NCBI GenBank assembly: GCA_030549495.1 | Contig: JAUIRK010000936.1 | Coordinates: 620,001-684,000 of the forward strand | DNA from: Nectonema munidae | Lineage: Eukaryota; Nematomorpha; Nectonematoida; Nectonematidae | Direction: 5' to 3' | Length of the DNA stretch: 64,000 nucleotides | In this document: positions 11,243-24,862 of the stretch, piece after piece | Position numbering within the stretch: position 1 is the first letter of the stretch | Layout of the letters: every line of letters starts with the position of its first letter | Notes under the pieces: generated by a model | Seen by the model: the letters and a program-made list of their open reading frames with translations, nothing else | The model's database searches: none | What the model was told of the DNA's origin: nothing | Translations under genes and position numbers: made by a program

Positions 11243-14200
11243 TTGATTTCGTATAAGAACATATATTTTTTCCTTGCTCCACGAAAAGAAGCTCGATTTA
11301 AGAGGCAAATAAAGATCTCTCCAAAAGTGAAGAGATGCTTGCACCAAATGACACAGATGACGAGGAAATTCATGACTCGGTTCTGGCCAAAAATCCGAAA
11401 ATTAATAAACTGTATAAATCTGAAGGTAGTTTTAAACCTTGCTTCTCATTTCCTTCTAAATACAAAAAGAAAAATATTGTCGTTACAACTGATAAGCATA
11501 TATACAATTACATCAAAAATAAGGAATTTTATATTTGTTTTGTTTAATAAGTGTAAATGTGGCAATTACATTTGGCGCAAGTAATGCACAAATTGCGGGA
11601 GTCTGAATCATACAAAAAAAACTCTGTAAGAATGATATCTGCTGTGTTTTTTGCTCATCAAGCGAACATGTAGGCACTAAATGCCCGTTCAAAAATACAC
11701 TGATAAAATGAAATGCACCAATTGTATAAATCTAAATGATCTGCTTCTAATCATTAAGCGTTAAGTAATGACTGTCCAATCCTTCACAAAAAAATAAACT
11801 ACATTAAGAGTTTGATTGATGATTCTTTAGACAATGACGAATATGCTCAGTAACTTATACGATGATAGTTTTGATAACAATGAATAGACTCTGAACAGTA
11901 ATTCTACAGATTTATTATCTTTACCGTGGTTTGATGATGAATATGTTAACGTTAACTTATATTCTTCTATTTTTTGTTTTGATTATAAGTCTATTACTCT
12001 GTATGATTTAAACATCGTGAACATTAACATTCAATCATTAAATGCCAAATTCTCTAATCTTGAAAGTTTTGTATTCAGCTTCAACTCAAGTAGCAAAAAA
12101 CCTAGACATGTTATATGTATCCAAGAAGCCAGATCCTTCAAAACCAAGTTTAAAAACTTCATGTTACCTGGTTATAACTTTGTTCAATCCTCCAATAATG
12201 AAAACACTCACTCTGGCCTAGTTTTCTTTATATAATTGAAAATTTAACTTACAATATCGCAAAAATTTTTACAATAATCTTTTTGAACATTTGAGCTTAA
12301 ATATTTTCCTCAAAGAAGGTAACTACATTACTTTGAAAAACTATTACAGGCGAACAGTTAATGATATTAACACTATCACAGCATTTTTTTACTTATCTTA
12401 ACAATGACTTAAGTGAAAAAATCCCAATAGTGTATATCTAGAGGACTTTAATCTCGATCTACTTAGACTGGATAAAAACTGGCATGTTCATGAGCTGATT
12501 GACATTATTTTTGCGAATTGCTACACGCCCGTAATTACTAAACACACAAGGTATAACAGTGAAACTTTATTGGATAACTTTTTTATTTCTTTTTATTCAA
12601 ACAAATTTGGGCTTTATCCTTTATAATACCATGTCAGACCACTTTCCAATTTTTCTCTCTCTGTGTTGACTGCCCAGTTACTTCTCATTTCAACTCTAGC
12701 CATTTTAATAAACATAATTTTATTCAAAACATATCCAGAAGTAGAATGAGTATCTAAGGTTTTATTTAGATGATCCAAATGTGTATTTTTATAAGCTTAA
12801 GAAAAAAATTGAGGATGAAATTATTGCTAATACAACAGAAATACTTAGAATAAATGGGAAATACAAAAACCCATTTAATTATTGGATTAACGACAAAATT
12901 CTCCAACTGATAAGAAACGAGACTTCATTCCAAAATAAAAATAAATTTCTCTTCAGAATCGCTTAAACGTAAATACATATTAATTAGAAATGACGTCAAA
13001 AACAAAATCAGAGCGGCAAAGAGAGCACACATGTCAAACTTATTTGCTCCAGATGTAAATGTCAAAAAATTTCGGCGAAATTTAAACACGTATGTGAAAC
13101 CTAAAAAAGAAACTAAAATTAGCTTAAAACAAGATAAACGTTACATTAATGAAACTAAAACTTTGGTGAACTTATTTAGTTCCAACTTTGCTTCAAATTC
13201 TTCATGTTATTCTAAGGATAATTCTTATTTCAATATTAATGATGTCTTTTTGCTTCGATGTTTTTCTTTGAATGACGTGATTTTAGCAGTAAATTTCATA
13301 AGAACAGAATCTTCTGACGTATATCGAATCAAGATTAGTTTGATAAAAAGTGTTATAAATACATTAGGCAAATTCTTACTCGTTGGTTACAACTCTCGCA
13401 ATGAACGCTCTTGTTTTCCCGATGTGTTTAAGGTTCGTAAAATTATACCTTTATTTAAAAAAGGGGATACAAGCAACATTGAAAAATATCGTCCTATAAG
13501 TCTTGTTTCTCCACACTTTCGGAAATTTTTGAAAAACTATTATTCAATCACTTGTTAAAATATTTAGAATTTTTAACTCTTTTCTTTCAGATACACAATT
13601 TGGGTTTAGAAAAGGAATTAATACTGAACACTTACACATATGTTTCATCAATAATAATAAGGCAATACTTTCGGTCTTCATGGACATGGCAAAAACGTTT
13701 GACACCATATCTCATGATCTGCTTCTTAAAAAACTTTCCTCATATGGTATTAAAGGTAAATCTTTACATTTATTAAGTTGCAATTTAAAACGAAGATTTT
13801 TAAAAAAAATCCAGAAAAACTTTTTCATCTATGGATGTTTCACAGGGGTCAATTTTGGGGCCTCTATTATTCAATATTTTTTTTATCAATGACCTACACT
13901 CTAGCAACCCAAACATGAAATTTTTTTATTCGCGAACGATATATCCTTCAACCTTTCATTAAATGACATCTCCAACATTGGTGAAGAAATTAACTTAGTT
14001 ATTAAATCGTGCGATATGAACAAAGTTAAGATAAACTACAAGTCTAAAACAAGTCTAAAATTTTGTTTCAATTGTAAGCATACCATCCTGAAAGAAGTAG
14101 GTTTACCATTTGAAATAGTCAGCAGAGTTAACCTCCTAGGTCTTATTATTAACTCTAAACTTAACTGGAGTGAGCATATTCAACACATAAATACTAAATT

Positions 14201-15293
14201 GAATAAAATTACTGGTATATTGAAGTTTTTGAGAAATAAACTTCCCGTCAAAATTAAATTTTTCATATATAAGCCTTTTTTCTTGCCTCATCTGCACTAT
14301 TGTATTCTGATATGGGGTTACAATAACTTGAATACCTTGTTGACCACACAAAAAAAGCCTTAAGAGTTGTATTCACCACTAAATACAATGTACATACTTC
14401 TAGATTATTCCTACAAGAAAAGCTCCTTAAAGTTGATATTTACTTTTATATAAGTATATTCAGGGTTTACTCCCAAAAGTATCAAGTAGTTACAAACCCA
14501 TATAATTTACGGAAAAAAGCCCCATTCAAATTCCTTTCTATAAACTTCAAAAATTCAAACAAACTCTTACTTTTCGATTGAGCAATCTCTAATCTATTCG
14601 TAATGATATAAATTTTTTTACCCCAATTCTCAATTCAAAATGAAAATAAAGGCCTCTATATTTAGAAATTATAATTGTCAATGCCAAATAGGTAATTGCA
14701 ACATTTGCTAAAATATCCACTATTAAGTCTCAATATTTTACATCAAACCCTAAATACTGCCTTGTTTTTTTCTCTTAATAATTTTTACAATTTACAATTT
14801 TCCTTTTATGTCACACTTAAGCCCGATTGAAATATAAAAAACTTTTTAGGGCTTCTAACTTTAGAGAAAGATTGAATCTAAAAAACGAGTTGCAGAAATC
14901 ATCATAATATTTGAGTTCTACGAAAAGAATTAGATCAAAAAAATTTTTCAAGCAATTGCCAATGCAATTTGGGGGGGGGGCGTACACCGGTTCCGCCCCC
15001 TTTAAATCCACCGGTGATATATATATATATAAATAATAATTTATAAATCAACAAGCATAACCAACTCTGAAAGATTAGCTTCTTCAACTTTTAATATAAG
15101 GTAGTCATCATAGCGATCTCATTGCCTTATGACAAGCTTGCAAGTTAATTCTTTGCTTTTTCGTTTTCTTATATTTACCTTATTTTGTGTTGATTATACA
15201 TACGTAGCTGTTCGATTTTCACACAGTAATCTTAGCTTATTTCCTTGATATATTATCACTTTGTGAATAAATCTTTTCTTCTTCTTCTTCTAC
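11243..15293 (+). mobile_element. Jockey/CR1-like LINE with ORF1, endonuclease and reverse transcriptase, broken
   Basis: ORF1 debris (11243-11720) ends in cysteine knuckles, read with small corrections as CTNCGSLNHTKK and CCVFCSSSEHVGTKCPFK. The apurinic-type endonuclease follows: NINIQSLNAKFSNLESFV (12020), then EDFNLDLLRLD (12445, in place of the usual GDFN), then SDHFPIF (12637). The RT occupies about 13440-14360: YRPISLVS, MDMAKTFDTISHDLLLKKL, QGSILGPLLF, and FANDIS in place of the usual FADD. A thumb and C-terminal part lead to KPFFLPHLHYCILIWG. The gene is cut by many frame changes. The AATAAATCTTTT followed by a CTT run at 15268-15293 is the likely 3' tail, and a hAT-like repeat (14775-15016) appears to sit inside the 3' untranslated part. 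Confidence 0.8.
14775..15016 (-). mobile_element. Partial copy of a hAT-like non-autonomous element (same family as 45218-45871)
   Basis: The reverse complement of this segment matches 45218-45445 over more than 200 bp: the GGCGTAC-plus-C-run terminus, CAATTGCTTGAAA-type text, GATCTAATTCTTTTCGTAGA, and a segment ending near GTGTGACA. It begins on the minus strand at about 15016 with CACCGGTGGATTTAAAGG. The second half of the full element is missing. It contains a G run at 14971-14980. Confidence 0.7.
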
Positions 15294-18200
15294 ATATTAG
15301 ATATTTTAAAAACATCAAAAGTTTCACACACATATATAAAAAATTTTTACATCTAGATAAATGATGTATTTTGTTCTTTTTCAATGTTTCTTATGATAAG
15401 ATTGTTCGTGTTTTTTTTATTTTTTATTCTCTTATTCACCTGTGTTTCTCTTTTGCTCCTTTATTCAACAATACTTGTTTTCACCCCTATATTGCTCTAA
15501 ACTTCGCGAGATTTTGATAAAAATATAAATAACTGTAACACTTGCTGATAAATTGAAAATGTTTTTAAATGATAACATAAATTATATATTTAATAGTGTT
15601 TATTAGAGATTGAAATATATTTATTATATACTATTTTTTCATTTTAAATGTTCATAATTAATTTTTTATCATTCTTAAGACGCTGTGACAATAACCTAGA
15701 TGGTTTAATCCCCGTTTTAAGGTAAATTTAATTAATTAATTAATTAAATCTTACAATAAATCATACAATCAAATAAAACAAATTTTTCACTTTTGAAAGG
15801 GTAGGTGTAAAATAAGCTGCAAAAGTAAAGCCTGATTTCGAATAAACGAAAAGAGATAACAGAGTGAAAATTTACTTACATATAAAACTCGAGTCTCTAA
15901 TTCAGAAAAAATCAAATCAAGTTATATATATTAAAAAAACATTATATTTTAGTGATAATAAGTCAAAATTTATGGATTTGTCTTCCATTTCTGTTACCTC
16001 GATGGTGGCAATAATGTCTATGCGAATTAATTTATGTAAAAAAATATATTTTCATTTTAAAAAATTAATTTTCAAAAATATTTAGTTAAATTTTTAATTT
16101 TTTAATCTTTTTATTCTCTTTTGTTTTTAAAGATGATCTTTATTCAAAATATCAAATAAAAAATATATTTATTATATTATTTTTATATTATTATTATTGA
16201 TTTGAGAATAGATAAATCTCGTCAAAGATAAGCGTTAACGATAAATGCTCACGTACAGCCACTAGATGCAAATTCAAACCTCAAAGTTTGAACACAAAAG
16301 TGGAACTGAGACTTCAATAGAAGAAAGAGATCTTTTACACTGTGTACGCTTAGTTATGATGATCAAATACAAGAGTACATACAATTTCTAGTTTTAACTA
16401 ACACCTTGTATACAGAATTAAGTATATATTTATTTTGATATAATTTAATTCACTTAATATACTGAGCACTTCTTTTGTCATCACTTTCTTAAATATGCTG
16501 AGCACTTCTTTTCATTTGGATCTTTCTAACTACAAATATACCGTGCTTTTAATAAACAATTTATTGCAGATCTGATTGTGATATTTTTTGAAAATTACTA
16601 TCCTGTCAAAAAATTTATTAAATCAAGAAATTTCGAAATAAAAACAATAATAAATTTTAAATGCATAATTTTTCAATAAATATAGTATTTATTTACTTAA
16701 TACACCATTTTATGATGTATAATCTGTCAGTAAATTAATTTTCACATGTAACCTAACTGACAAATTTACTTTCACCGGAGAAGCTATCTGAATAATTTCA
16801 TATTTTCTAAAACACTTAATTTTACATAACTAGACCAACATCAATGAATTTTTAAGGAAGTTTACCCTTACCTTTAATGTTTATAATATTTTAATATCTA
16901 CCAAAAAGTCGAGTCTTTGGGATCCAAAAAATCCTTTAAGTTATCCGAAGTCCGAGTTAAACAAATGATCAGTATCATATATTTTCTTGAATGAATAGCA
17001 GTTCTGTGATACTTCCAGGTACAAATTTAAGGGAGCAAAACCTCAAAAAAAATTGAATTCATTTTATTTTATAAAAAAAATAACGAGAGTATATATATAA
17101 AATTACAATAATTTACGTTGAAAAGGGCATAAAATTTTGTGCCTACACGTTTAAAGATAATAATAAAATATGGTACAATAATTCAAAGCAAATCATAGGG
17201 CTGCAAATATCTCAGCGCTGAAAATGCCTTACAACGAAATGAATGAAAGCATGTGTAATTCACACTTTTATTGATTTTTCATAAAAACTTTGTATTCAAA
17301 GCCTCTTAAATATATTGCAACATGATGAACTGCAATTCACAGATAGCATTGAAATTTTTATCCCGAATAATTTAAGTTATAAATTGATATCAGAAAAAGC
17401 ATGAATTACTTCGATTTAACCGAAAATTCCACCTATCTGATTTTGAGTTAAACGAAAATTTAGCATGTGTAGATATGACTGAGACAGGTACAGCGACTCG
17501 AGTTATCGAGAGCTTACTACTAGATGTTTATCTATAAACTATTATGCTAGGATAAATTTAAAATGATATCTAAATATAAAAACTTTCATTTTATTAAATT
17601 GTCAATTTTTATAAATATTATAATATAGATACATTATAATAAATTTTTTTCCTAAGAGAAATCCTCTTTTTACGAAATTCGAATAAATTTTGATAAAATT
17701 TCAAAAACCAGCCAGATAAATTAGTACTAAGAAAATTTTCCCAAAGTTATTAAAAATCAATGACTTTAAAATTTCCTAAATATCTGCCAACGTGAAAAAT
17801 TATTTTTTTTTTAAGATTTTCTTGACAAAAATATTTCCACCTTTGGATATATACTTCGAAGAATATTTTTTTTATTTTCCCCATCATTTGTTGGAAAAAA
17901 TATTCTTTTAAAGATTTTCATTTAAATTTGTGCAGGAAAATTAATTTTTTTAACCTTTTACCTTTCGAAGTTATCATTTCTCAACTTAATAAAAAGAATC
18001 AATTTTTTTATGTTGACTTTTTCACGAAAATGATTTCTGTTAAGGTACCAAATTTTAAAACTTTAACACAAAATTTGATTTTCAGAAGAATTTTTGAAAC
18101 TGGATTTCCAATTTTTCAAAAATAATAAGTCCACTTTTCCGTATAAAGCCATTACCAAATTTATGTAAAAATGAGTTTTGAACAATTTTTAATACACTTT

Positions 18201-19195
18201 CAAAAGAATTTTCCTTTTCAAACGATGCCTATCGTTAAGACAGTTTACTTCATTGATGTATAAAATGTTTTTAGAATACAAAAATAATTATTCTGTAAAA
18301 TTTAGTTAATATCTGTTGAGGGTATTATTAAAAAACCTTACAATTAAAAATGCGAGCTGATCATTATTGCCTAAACTTAATTCAAGGGTGTTCAAATAAA
18401 TTTTGTTAATCATGTTGTATATGATTGGATACTTTGGTTGACACTTTAAAATTTCTTCATAAGTGCAGAATCTTTCATTAGGGCGGGAGACACTGTACTA
18501 TTTTTTGAACAGCTGGTTAAGTTTAACAATTTTTAAGATAAAATACAAACTTTCTAATAAAGTTTTCTAATTAAAAACATGCTTCATCTTAAATAAAAAT
18601 GGCTTTCCTAATAGATTTATTGAAAATAATGAAAATTTTAAAATAAAAACGAATAATAGTAGACTAAATAATTGTGTAAGAGAAAACAAAAAATAAAAAT
18701 TGAAGAGTTTTCAGAACTACGAAGACTTTTACAGAGTTCTTATTTGACTAAACACAATTCATCCTGATAAATAAAAATCTGAAAAAAATTAAAGCGATTC
18801 ATGAAATTAATGAAAAAATTAATCATAAGTTCCATACCTAAATACTTTTTAGCTTTCTACATTCATCGATTTCTTGTTACTTGCAATATTAAAAACTTTT
18901 ATTATCTTACAGGAATAAATGAATACAGGAATATTGATTTAGAAAAAAATTTAAAAAGTGAAATCAGATAATTTTCTATATTTCTTATCATTTTTCACAA
19001 AATTTGAATACACTGAAATAAGAAAGAGATATTATATAAAACTGTTTTTAGATAAAATACTTTCAGAATAATTATTGATCATTAATTTTGTTAAAAGTTA
19101 AGTAAGGTAACAAATACGAATATGGTAAAAAAAAGTTGTTTTAAGAGTTGATTTTGAAATTACTTGAGCTTGATTTATTATAAAATCTTAAAAAA
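15294..19195. other. Long AT-rich stretch without a recognisable gene
   Basis: Only short, low-complexity frames occur on either strand. A TTAA simple repeat lies near 15730-15750, and a small direct repeat (ctgagcacttctttt) occurs twice at about 16460-16515. The open frame at 17928-18125 is Phe/Lys/Asn-rich and looks like chance. No terminal repeats were recognised. Confidence 0.5.
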
Positions 19196-19199
19196 TATT

Positions 19200-20480
19200 T
19201 AATATGAACTTATAATAAAGAATTAAGGAAAAAAGTTAAATTTCTTACAGATAAAGCAGAGATCAGCCTTGAAAAAAGTTTACAGAAAAGCAAAGATTGA
19301 CCCTCAAAAAAAGTTGAATGAACTTATGAAAAAAAATAAATAAAAAATTTAAGTTCCTTACACAGAAAGCAAAAGTCAATCTTAAATTTTTTTAACGTAA
19401 TTATAGGGAAATATAAGCAAAAAGTAAAGTTTGTTACAGAGAGAGCAAAGATCAACCTTTAAAAATTGAACTTATAAAAAGAATTAAAGAAAAAATTTTA
19501 ATTTCTTACAGATAAAGCAAAGATCCGCCTTGAAAAAGTTTAATATAGGGGATGATAAAAAAGTTTACAGAAAATTAAAGATTGACCTTCAAAAAAAGTT
19601 GAATGAACTTATGAAAAAAAATAAGTAAAAAATTTAAGTTCCTTACACAGAAAGCAAATGTCAACCTTAAAAAATAAATTAAGTAAAAATATTAATCTTA
19701 CAGAAAAAGCAAAGATCAGCCTTGAAAAAAGTTTAATATAATAGGGGATGAACTTATAAAAAAGTTTACAGAAAAGCAAACATTGACCTTCTAAAAAAGT
19801 TGAATGAACTTATGAAAATAAATAAATAAAAAATTTAAGTTCGTAAAGCAAAAGTCAGCCTTAAAAAATTTATAACGTAATTATAAGGAAATATAAGTAA
19901 AAAGTAAATTTTGTTACAGAGAGAGCAAAGATCAACCTTTAAAAATGTTTAATATGAACTTATAAAAAAGAATTAAAGAAAAAATTTTAATTTCTTACAG
20001 ATAAAGCAAAGATCCGCCTTAAAAAAGTTTAATATAATAGGGGATGATAAAACAGTTTACAGAAAATTAAAGATTGACCTTCAAAAAAAGTTGAATGAAC
20101 TTATGAAAAAAATAAGTAAAAAATTTAAGTTCCTGACACAGAAAGCAAGGTCAACCTTAAAAATTTTTAACGTAATTATAGGAAAAATCAGTAAAAAGTA
20201 AAGTTTGTTACAGCGAGAGCAAAGATCAACCTTAAAAATATTTAATATGAACTTATAATAAAGAATTAAGGAAACAAGTTAAATTTCTTACAGATAAAGC
20301 AAAGATCCGCCTTGAAAAAGTTAAATATAATAGAGGATGAACTTATAAAATAAATTAAGTAAAAATATTAAGGCCAACCTTCAAAAAAAATATTATAATA
20401 AGCGAAGAACTTATAAAAACAATTATAAATAAGTTAAGTTTCTTACAGAAAAAACAAAGTTCAAACTATAAAAAAAATTT
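19200..20480. repeat. AT-rich tandem repeat array with higher-order structure
   Basis: Related units recur for about 1.3 kb. Recurring words are TTTCTTACAGATAAAGCAAA, GATCCGCCTT or GATCAGCCTT, GTTTAATATGAACTTATAA, and GATTGACCTTCAAAAAAAGT. Single units are roughly 80-110 bp and come in at least three flavours. The flavour with AGATCCGCCT starts at 19521, 20010 and 20303. The text after 19521 and after 20010 matches over several units, giving a higher-order period near 489 bp. No coding frame runs through it. Confidence 0.85.
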
Positions 20481-20989
20481 GAAATAGAAAACAAGAAAGA
20501 AAATGGTTGTAATTATATTTTAGAAGGAGAAAATAAAAGAATTCGCCATTTTTAAAAATCCAAAAAAAATGGCCGTCGAATTTGCAGCTTATTTTATCCT
20601 TAAAATGGTTCCCAAAAATTTTGGAAAAGTTTGAGAGGCTATCATAGAAATTCTAGGGAACAGATTTAATTGTAACTTTGAATATATATATTGTATATTA
20701 TATTTAGTTTATATGCAAAATTTAAATTAAATTGTCAAATTATTTACAAAGTTATTTAACTTTATATTTGAAGCTATTTTTGCAGCTTATTTTACATAGA
20801 CCGCTTTTGAAAAGATCTTGTGACTGGAGCAAAAGATGTTCCAAAATGGCTTAATAAAAAGTGAAAAGCTGAAAAATAATTGGAAAAATGTGAAAAATGC
20901 TCTAATCTTTAAAAATAATAAAATAGGTCAATTATTTTTACTTTTAGAAAATAGTTTGGATAAGTTTGTGTAAAAAGTCAGTTTCTAGT

Positions 20990-22150
20990 CGAAATGAGGT
21001 AACAGGGATGTAAGAAGTATTTGGAGGTACTTTTTTAGCTAGCTTATCTTTATAAGTGTTTTCTAGAATGTTTGAGTGAGCTGGGCACCAGTAGAGGTGT
21101 ATTTCAAAGTAAGTTGATAAGTCGATGAGTTTAGAAACAAGGGTGTATGTTAAGAATGGGATGGTGTGTTTAAGGCTTAGCTCTTTGATGATGTTTTGTG
21201 AGTCTGTAAAAAAGTGTAGTGTATTGTAATGTCTAAATGAAAACCTATTTTGGCTTATGTAATTGCAAGCATGTAGAAGGGCATATCATTCACCACTATA
21301 TATTGAAAGAGAGGGATCAATGGAAGATGTTTTTGAATAAAAAGGGAAAGGAGAAGAGCCTTTGAAGAGTGCAAAAGTATAGGAATATTTGTTTGCGGTT
21401 TTTGAGCTATCTAGGTCGTAATTAGAAGTTTAGCGAATGATTCGATGAAACAGTTGTGAAGAGAGAAAGGGTGAAATAAAGGTAGTTGATTGATTTTTGA
21501 TTGGATAAGAATGTTGTTGATTGAAGACGAAAATTGTTGGAGTAAGGATTTGTAGTAAATTTGAGAGGGAGTAATTTGAGTGTTATGGAAATAGAAGGAC
21601 TTAAGATAAAAATTTTGTTCGATGCGTGTCATGATATATTTTTTAGTAACAGTTTGTTTGAGATGAAGGCAGTTCGTGAAGAATTCTAAGATTCTAGTAG
21701 GGGAGGTTTTATAGGCCCTGGTCATTGTGATGGGGCAAAGGCGGTGGATTTTATTTAGATAAGTGAGGGATCAGGGGTAGTTTAATGATAGGCCCCATCA
21801 AAGAATGCCATATTCAATCGTAGGTAGGATGATTGATTTATATATAAAAAATGAGTGTTGAATACTTAGACCCCATTTATAAGATATAATTTTACTAAGA
21901 GAGAAAAGAGTTGAAGATAGCTTGTAGTTATAGGTTTTTGAAGTGGGGTGACCATTTGAGATTTGATTGAAAGTTGAGCCCTAAATATTTCATGGAGGAA
22001 GATGGTTGGATGAGGATATCGCTGGATGTTAATAGTGGGAGGTGAGGGGAATGTGTTCGTTTGAAGTGTATAAATTTTGTTGCCTTAAAATTTACTTTTA
22101 ATGAATCGGCTGCAAAAGTTAGACTGTTAAAGAGAGATTTGATGTTCATT
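20990..22150 (-). mobile_element. 5'-truncated LINE, same family as 1-3010
   Basis: Read on the minus strand from 22150: a late RT/thumb segment with KYLGLNFQSNLKWSPHFK (compare KYLGLTFQPNLKFSTHFK in the first copy), a connecting segment (21411-21725), and RNase H text with FFTDSQN and then WCPAHS near 21080-21220. Everything 5' of the late RT is missing, which is typical of LINE insertion. Frames are broken. It directly follows the tandem array and a short AT-rich spacer. Confidence 0.8.
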
Positions 22151-23404
22151 ATGTTTTCTTTAATATATCTATTAAATAATTTAATAAAACTTTTTTTATT
22201 TTTTTTTTTACATTTTATTTTTTAATATTTAAAAATGGCTGTCTTTTAGATTTAAAAGTAATACGGTTATAATCTATCTTAACTGAGTTTGTGTTGGGGG
22301 GATTTTATCTTAGCAGTTAGCCTAAGAAAAAACTTAATTTATATTTTTAGATTAGTTAGTAAACATTTTCTATTAAAAAAAACTTAAAACGTAGTTGGTG
22401 AAAATTTTTTAAAATCGGTTTCCGTGGCGAATCTTAAGTCTCAACTCTTAAATCTATCTAAATCTTGTATTTATTATCGTAGTATTTACGTTTTTAATCC
22501 AACCGCGATAAGTCAAAATTTACGATATGGAAACGGACTATTAAAATGTGTACGTCGTAGTTTTAACTTGTAAATCAGTAATTTTCAAACTTTTTTTAAA
22601 ATACTTTATTTATCTTTACTTTGTCTTGTTAATTGAACGCTTTTTTTTTATAAAAATTTAAATATGATTTTATACTGGAAAAACAAAAATATTTGCACCA
22701 CAGTAATAGTAATTAACCGCGTTAATCGGTAATTGGGGCAAATTTTGAATTTATATATTTAAAGTGAAATATAATTTATACATGAGATACAAAAATTGTT
22801 CGTCTAGAAAACGGACAAATCAAATATAATTTATTAGAACATAATTAAAGATACTAGAACATGAAAATAAGGTTATGCAATGCCCCTTTAAAAACACATG
22901 ATTTAATTACACATGATATTATATTGCAATATTTTAAAACAAGCGCACATCCTTAAAATTATTGGGGGAGGGAAAAACGTATAATTTATTCTAAAAAAAA
23001 TTGTGTCTGAAACTCAACCGTAAAACAAGTAGATTAATATAAAAGGTCTACTCACAAGCCAAGGTAGAGTAAACGGTTTTTACATCGCCCTTAAAATCAC
23101 ATGGGAAGTATTTTATGTATCGGAAATTTTTTATAAGTAAAAACTTGATTAAGGAGAAGAAGAATGAATTTATTTGCATACACTACATTAATCAGAGCAA
23201 ATATAATTTTTTGTTGAGATAATAGATAGAATTAATTATTTTTCACTTATATTACAAAAATAATACTCGTAGTGTAGCATGGTTCACACCAAGACTACCC
23301 AAAGCCGCTTTCGTGTGTTTTAAAGATTTTAAACATACTCAACAATTATATAATTATGTATTTACTTGCAAGTTAAAAACATTTATATTTATATATATTA
23401 GAGT
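22151..23404. other. Intergenic with degenerate repeat termini
   Basis: No gene is seen. At about 22941-22975 the text AAGCGCACATCCTTAAAATT followed by a G-rich stretch resembles the terminus at 23405 and may be an older copy of the same miniature element. Confidence 0.4.
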
Positions 23405-23450
23405 CAGTGGCGCACATCCTCAAAATTATTGGTGGGGCGAAATTTTTTTC
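23405..23450 (+). repeat. hAT-like left terminus
   Basis: CAGTGGCGCACATCCTCAAA followed by ATTATTGGTGGGGCGA is a hAT-style end (CAGTGGCG). No matching CGCCACTG right end was identified nearby, so the element limits are unknown. A degenerate relative is at 22941. Confidence 0.4.
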
Positions 23451-23659
23451 TTGCAATTTTCAAAATTAGTGGTCTGGAAATACCACGGGAGACCAAATAT
23501 TCAAGCAATCCTTTAAAATACAGTGTATTCAGCGCATACCTAAAGTCCTAAATTTATAAGACTACTTTATATTTTTTTTTTACAAAATTGGTGAATTTAA
23601 ATACTTTATTTCCAGCGAAAATATTTTAATTAAATTTGCATATCGAATATAGTGCGCAG

Positions 23660-24180
23660 AAAAAATGGCCCCAATTAAAAAGTAGGAAAAAATGCCCCAA
23701 CACAAAAAAATTCAAAAAATTATTAATTAAAATTTTTAAAAAAGATATGTCAAATAAAGATTTTTTGTAAAAAAAAAAGTTAACTTTTCATCTAAAACAT
23801 TTAAAATTTAATTAAAATAAACTAAAAAACTCAGCATACGACAATTTTTTAAATACAAAATTTTTTTTATAAAAGCTAATATTTTTGGACTTTGTGTGTA
23901 TCAGAACACTTTCTAAATGTAATTTGTATTTTAATTGATTTTAAGACACATTCCCACAAATCTGCACCTTTGCTATTGTTTTCAAGAACTTTATAAAGAA
24001 AAAACCCTATAGATTAAGAAATTTAGCCTTTCAAACGGTACCAAATAAAAATATTTATATAATTAAAAAAAAATCCTGAAAATCAAAAATTAGGGGACAT
24101 TTTTTCCTCCTTTTTAATTGGGGGCATTTATTTTTTTACGGAGGCATTTTTTCCGAGGGTATTTTTCTGGGGGCATTTTT
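23660..24180. mobile_element. Miniature element with about 35-bp terminal inverted repeats
   Basis: The left arm reads AATGGCCCCAATTAAAAAGT and then AGGAAAAAATGCCCC. The reverse complement of the right arm (about 24092-24130) reads AATGCCCCCAATTAAAAAGG and then AGGAAAAAATGTCCCC. The arms match nearly base for base. The right arm is followed by further GGGGCATTTTT-type motifs to about 24180. The interior is AT-rich and non-coding. No target duplication could be fixed, so the superfamily is unknown. Confidence 0.6.
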
Positions 24181-24711
24181 ACCTACAACCATCGAATATA
24201 CACTAGTTTAAAAAAATCCAAAAATGTTAGGGGGTGGAATAGGCTTTTCATTTGAAAAATGAAGTAGTCTACCAGGCACATTACTGGAATTGATGAAAGG
24301 ATATTTGATTCATACAAAAAACAAATAACTGAAGGTTGGATAGTTTTATATGAGGGAATGTAGTCTAAAGGCAAAGAGTCTACTAGACACCCTGCGATGT
24401 TTATATGAAAAAATGTGATTGATTCAGGGGCAAGGGTATAAAACGAAATTATAATTGTGCAAACAAAAAATTAAGATCGCATTATTTCATTTTACTCAGC
24501 ATCATTCAAAAATAGTTTAAAAGCTAAATTAATACAAGCTACAAAAAGTAAAATAACTGTTAACATTTTGCAATGATTTGCCTTTTATAATAACTTTTAA
24601 GGAAAAAAAGTCTATCAAAAAAAGTTATATAGCTTCAACAAAAACTAAAAAATTTTAGAGCATAATTTAAGTTTTTTGAAAACTAATTTGACGTATCCCC
24701 TACTGCATACT

Positions 24712-24862
24712 CTATGGGTGGCATGGCAGGTTGGTTGAGATGATGGACATAGCACAGAAGCCTTTGGATTCGATTCCTCATCGATACGAATTTGTTCAGA
24801 GTTTGACATAAGCGGTACATCAGTGCCTGGTCAATGAAAATACATCCACTGCACCACTCAAA
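24712..24862 (+). mobile_element. tRNA-derived SINE, family D
   Basis: The tRNA-like head contains a GGTTGGTTGAGATG A-box-like region and a B-box-like GGATTCGATTCC about 50 bases later. It is followed by a non-tRNA body with TCAGTGCCTGGTCAATGAAA and CACTGCACCACTCAAA. Only one copy is seen in the window. Confidence 0.55.

Noticed and set aside
17928-18125. 65-codon open frame rich in Phe, Lys, Asn and Ile
   Set aside because: Composition is what AT-rich random DNA gives; there is no motif, splice site or neighbouring coding signal.
19200-20480. Repeat-containing gene with many tiny exons, because of the recurring TTTCTTACAG
   Set aside because: No donor sites recur at matching places and no frame persists across units; a satellite explains it better.
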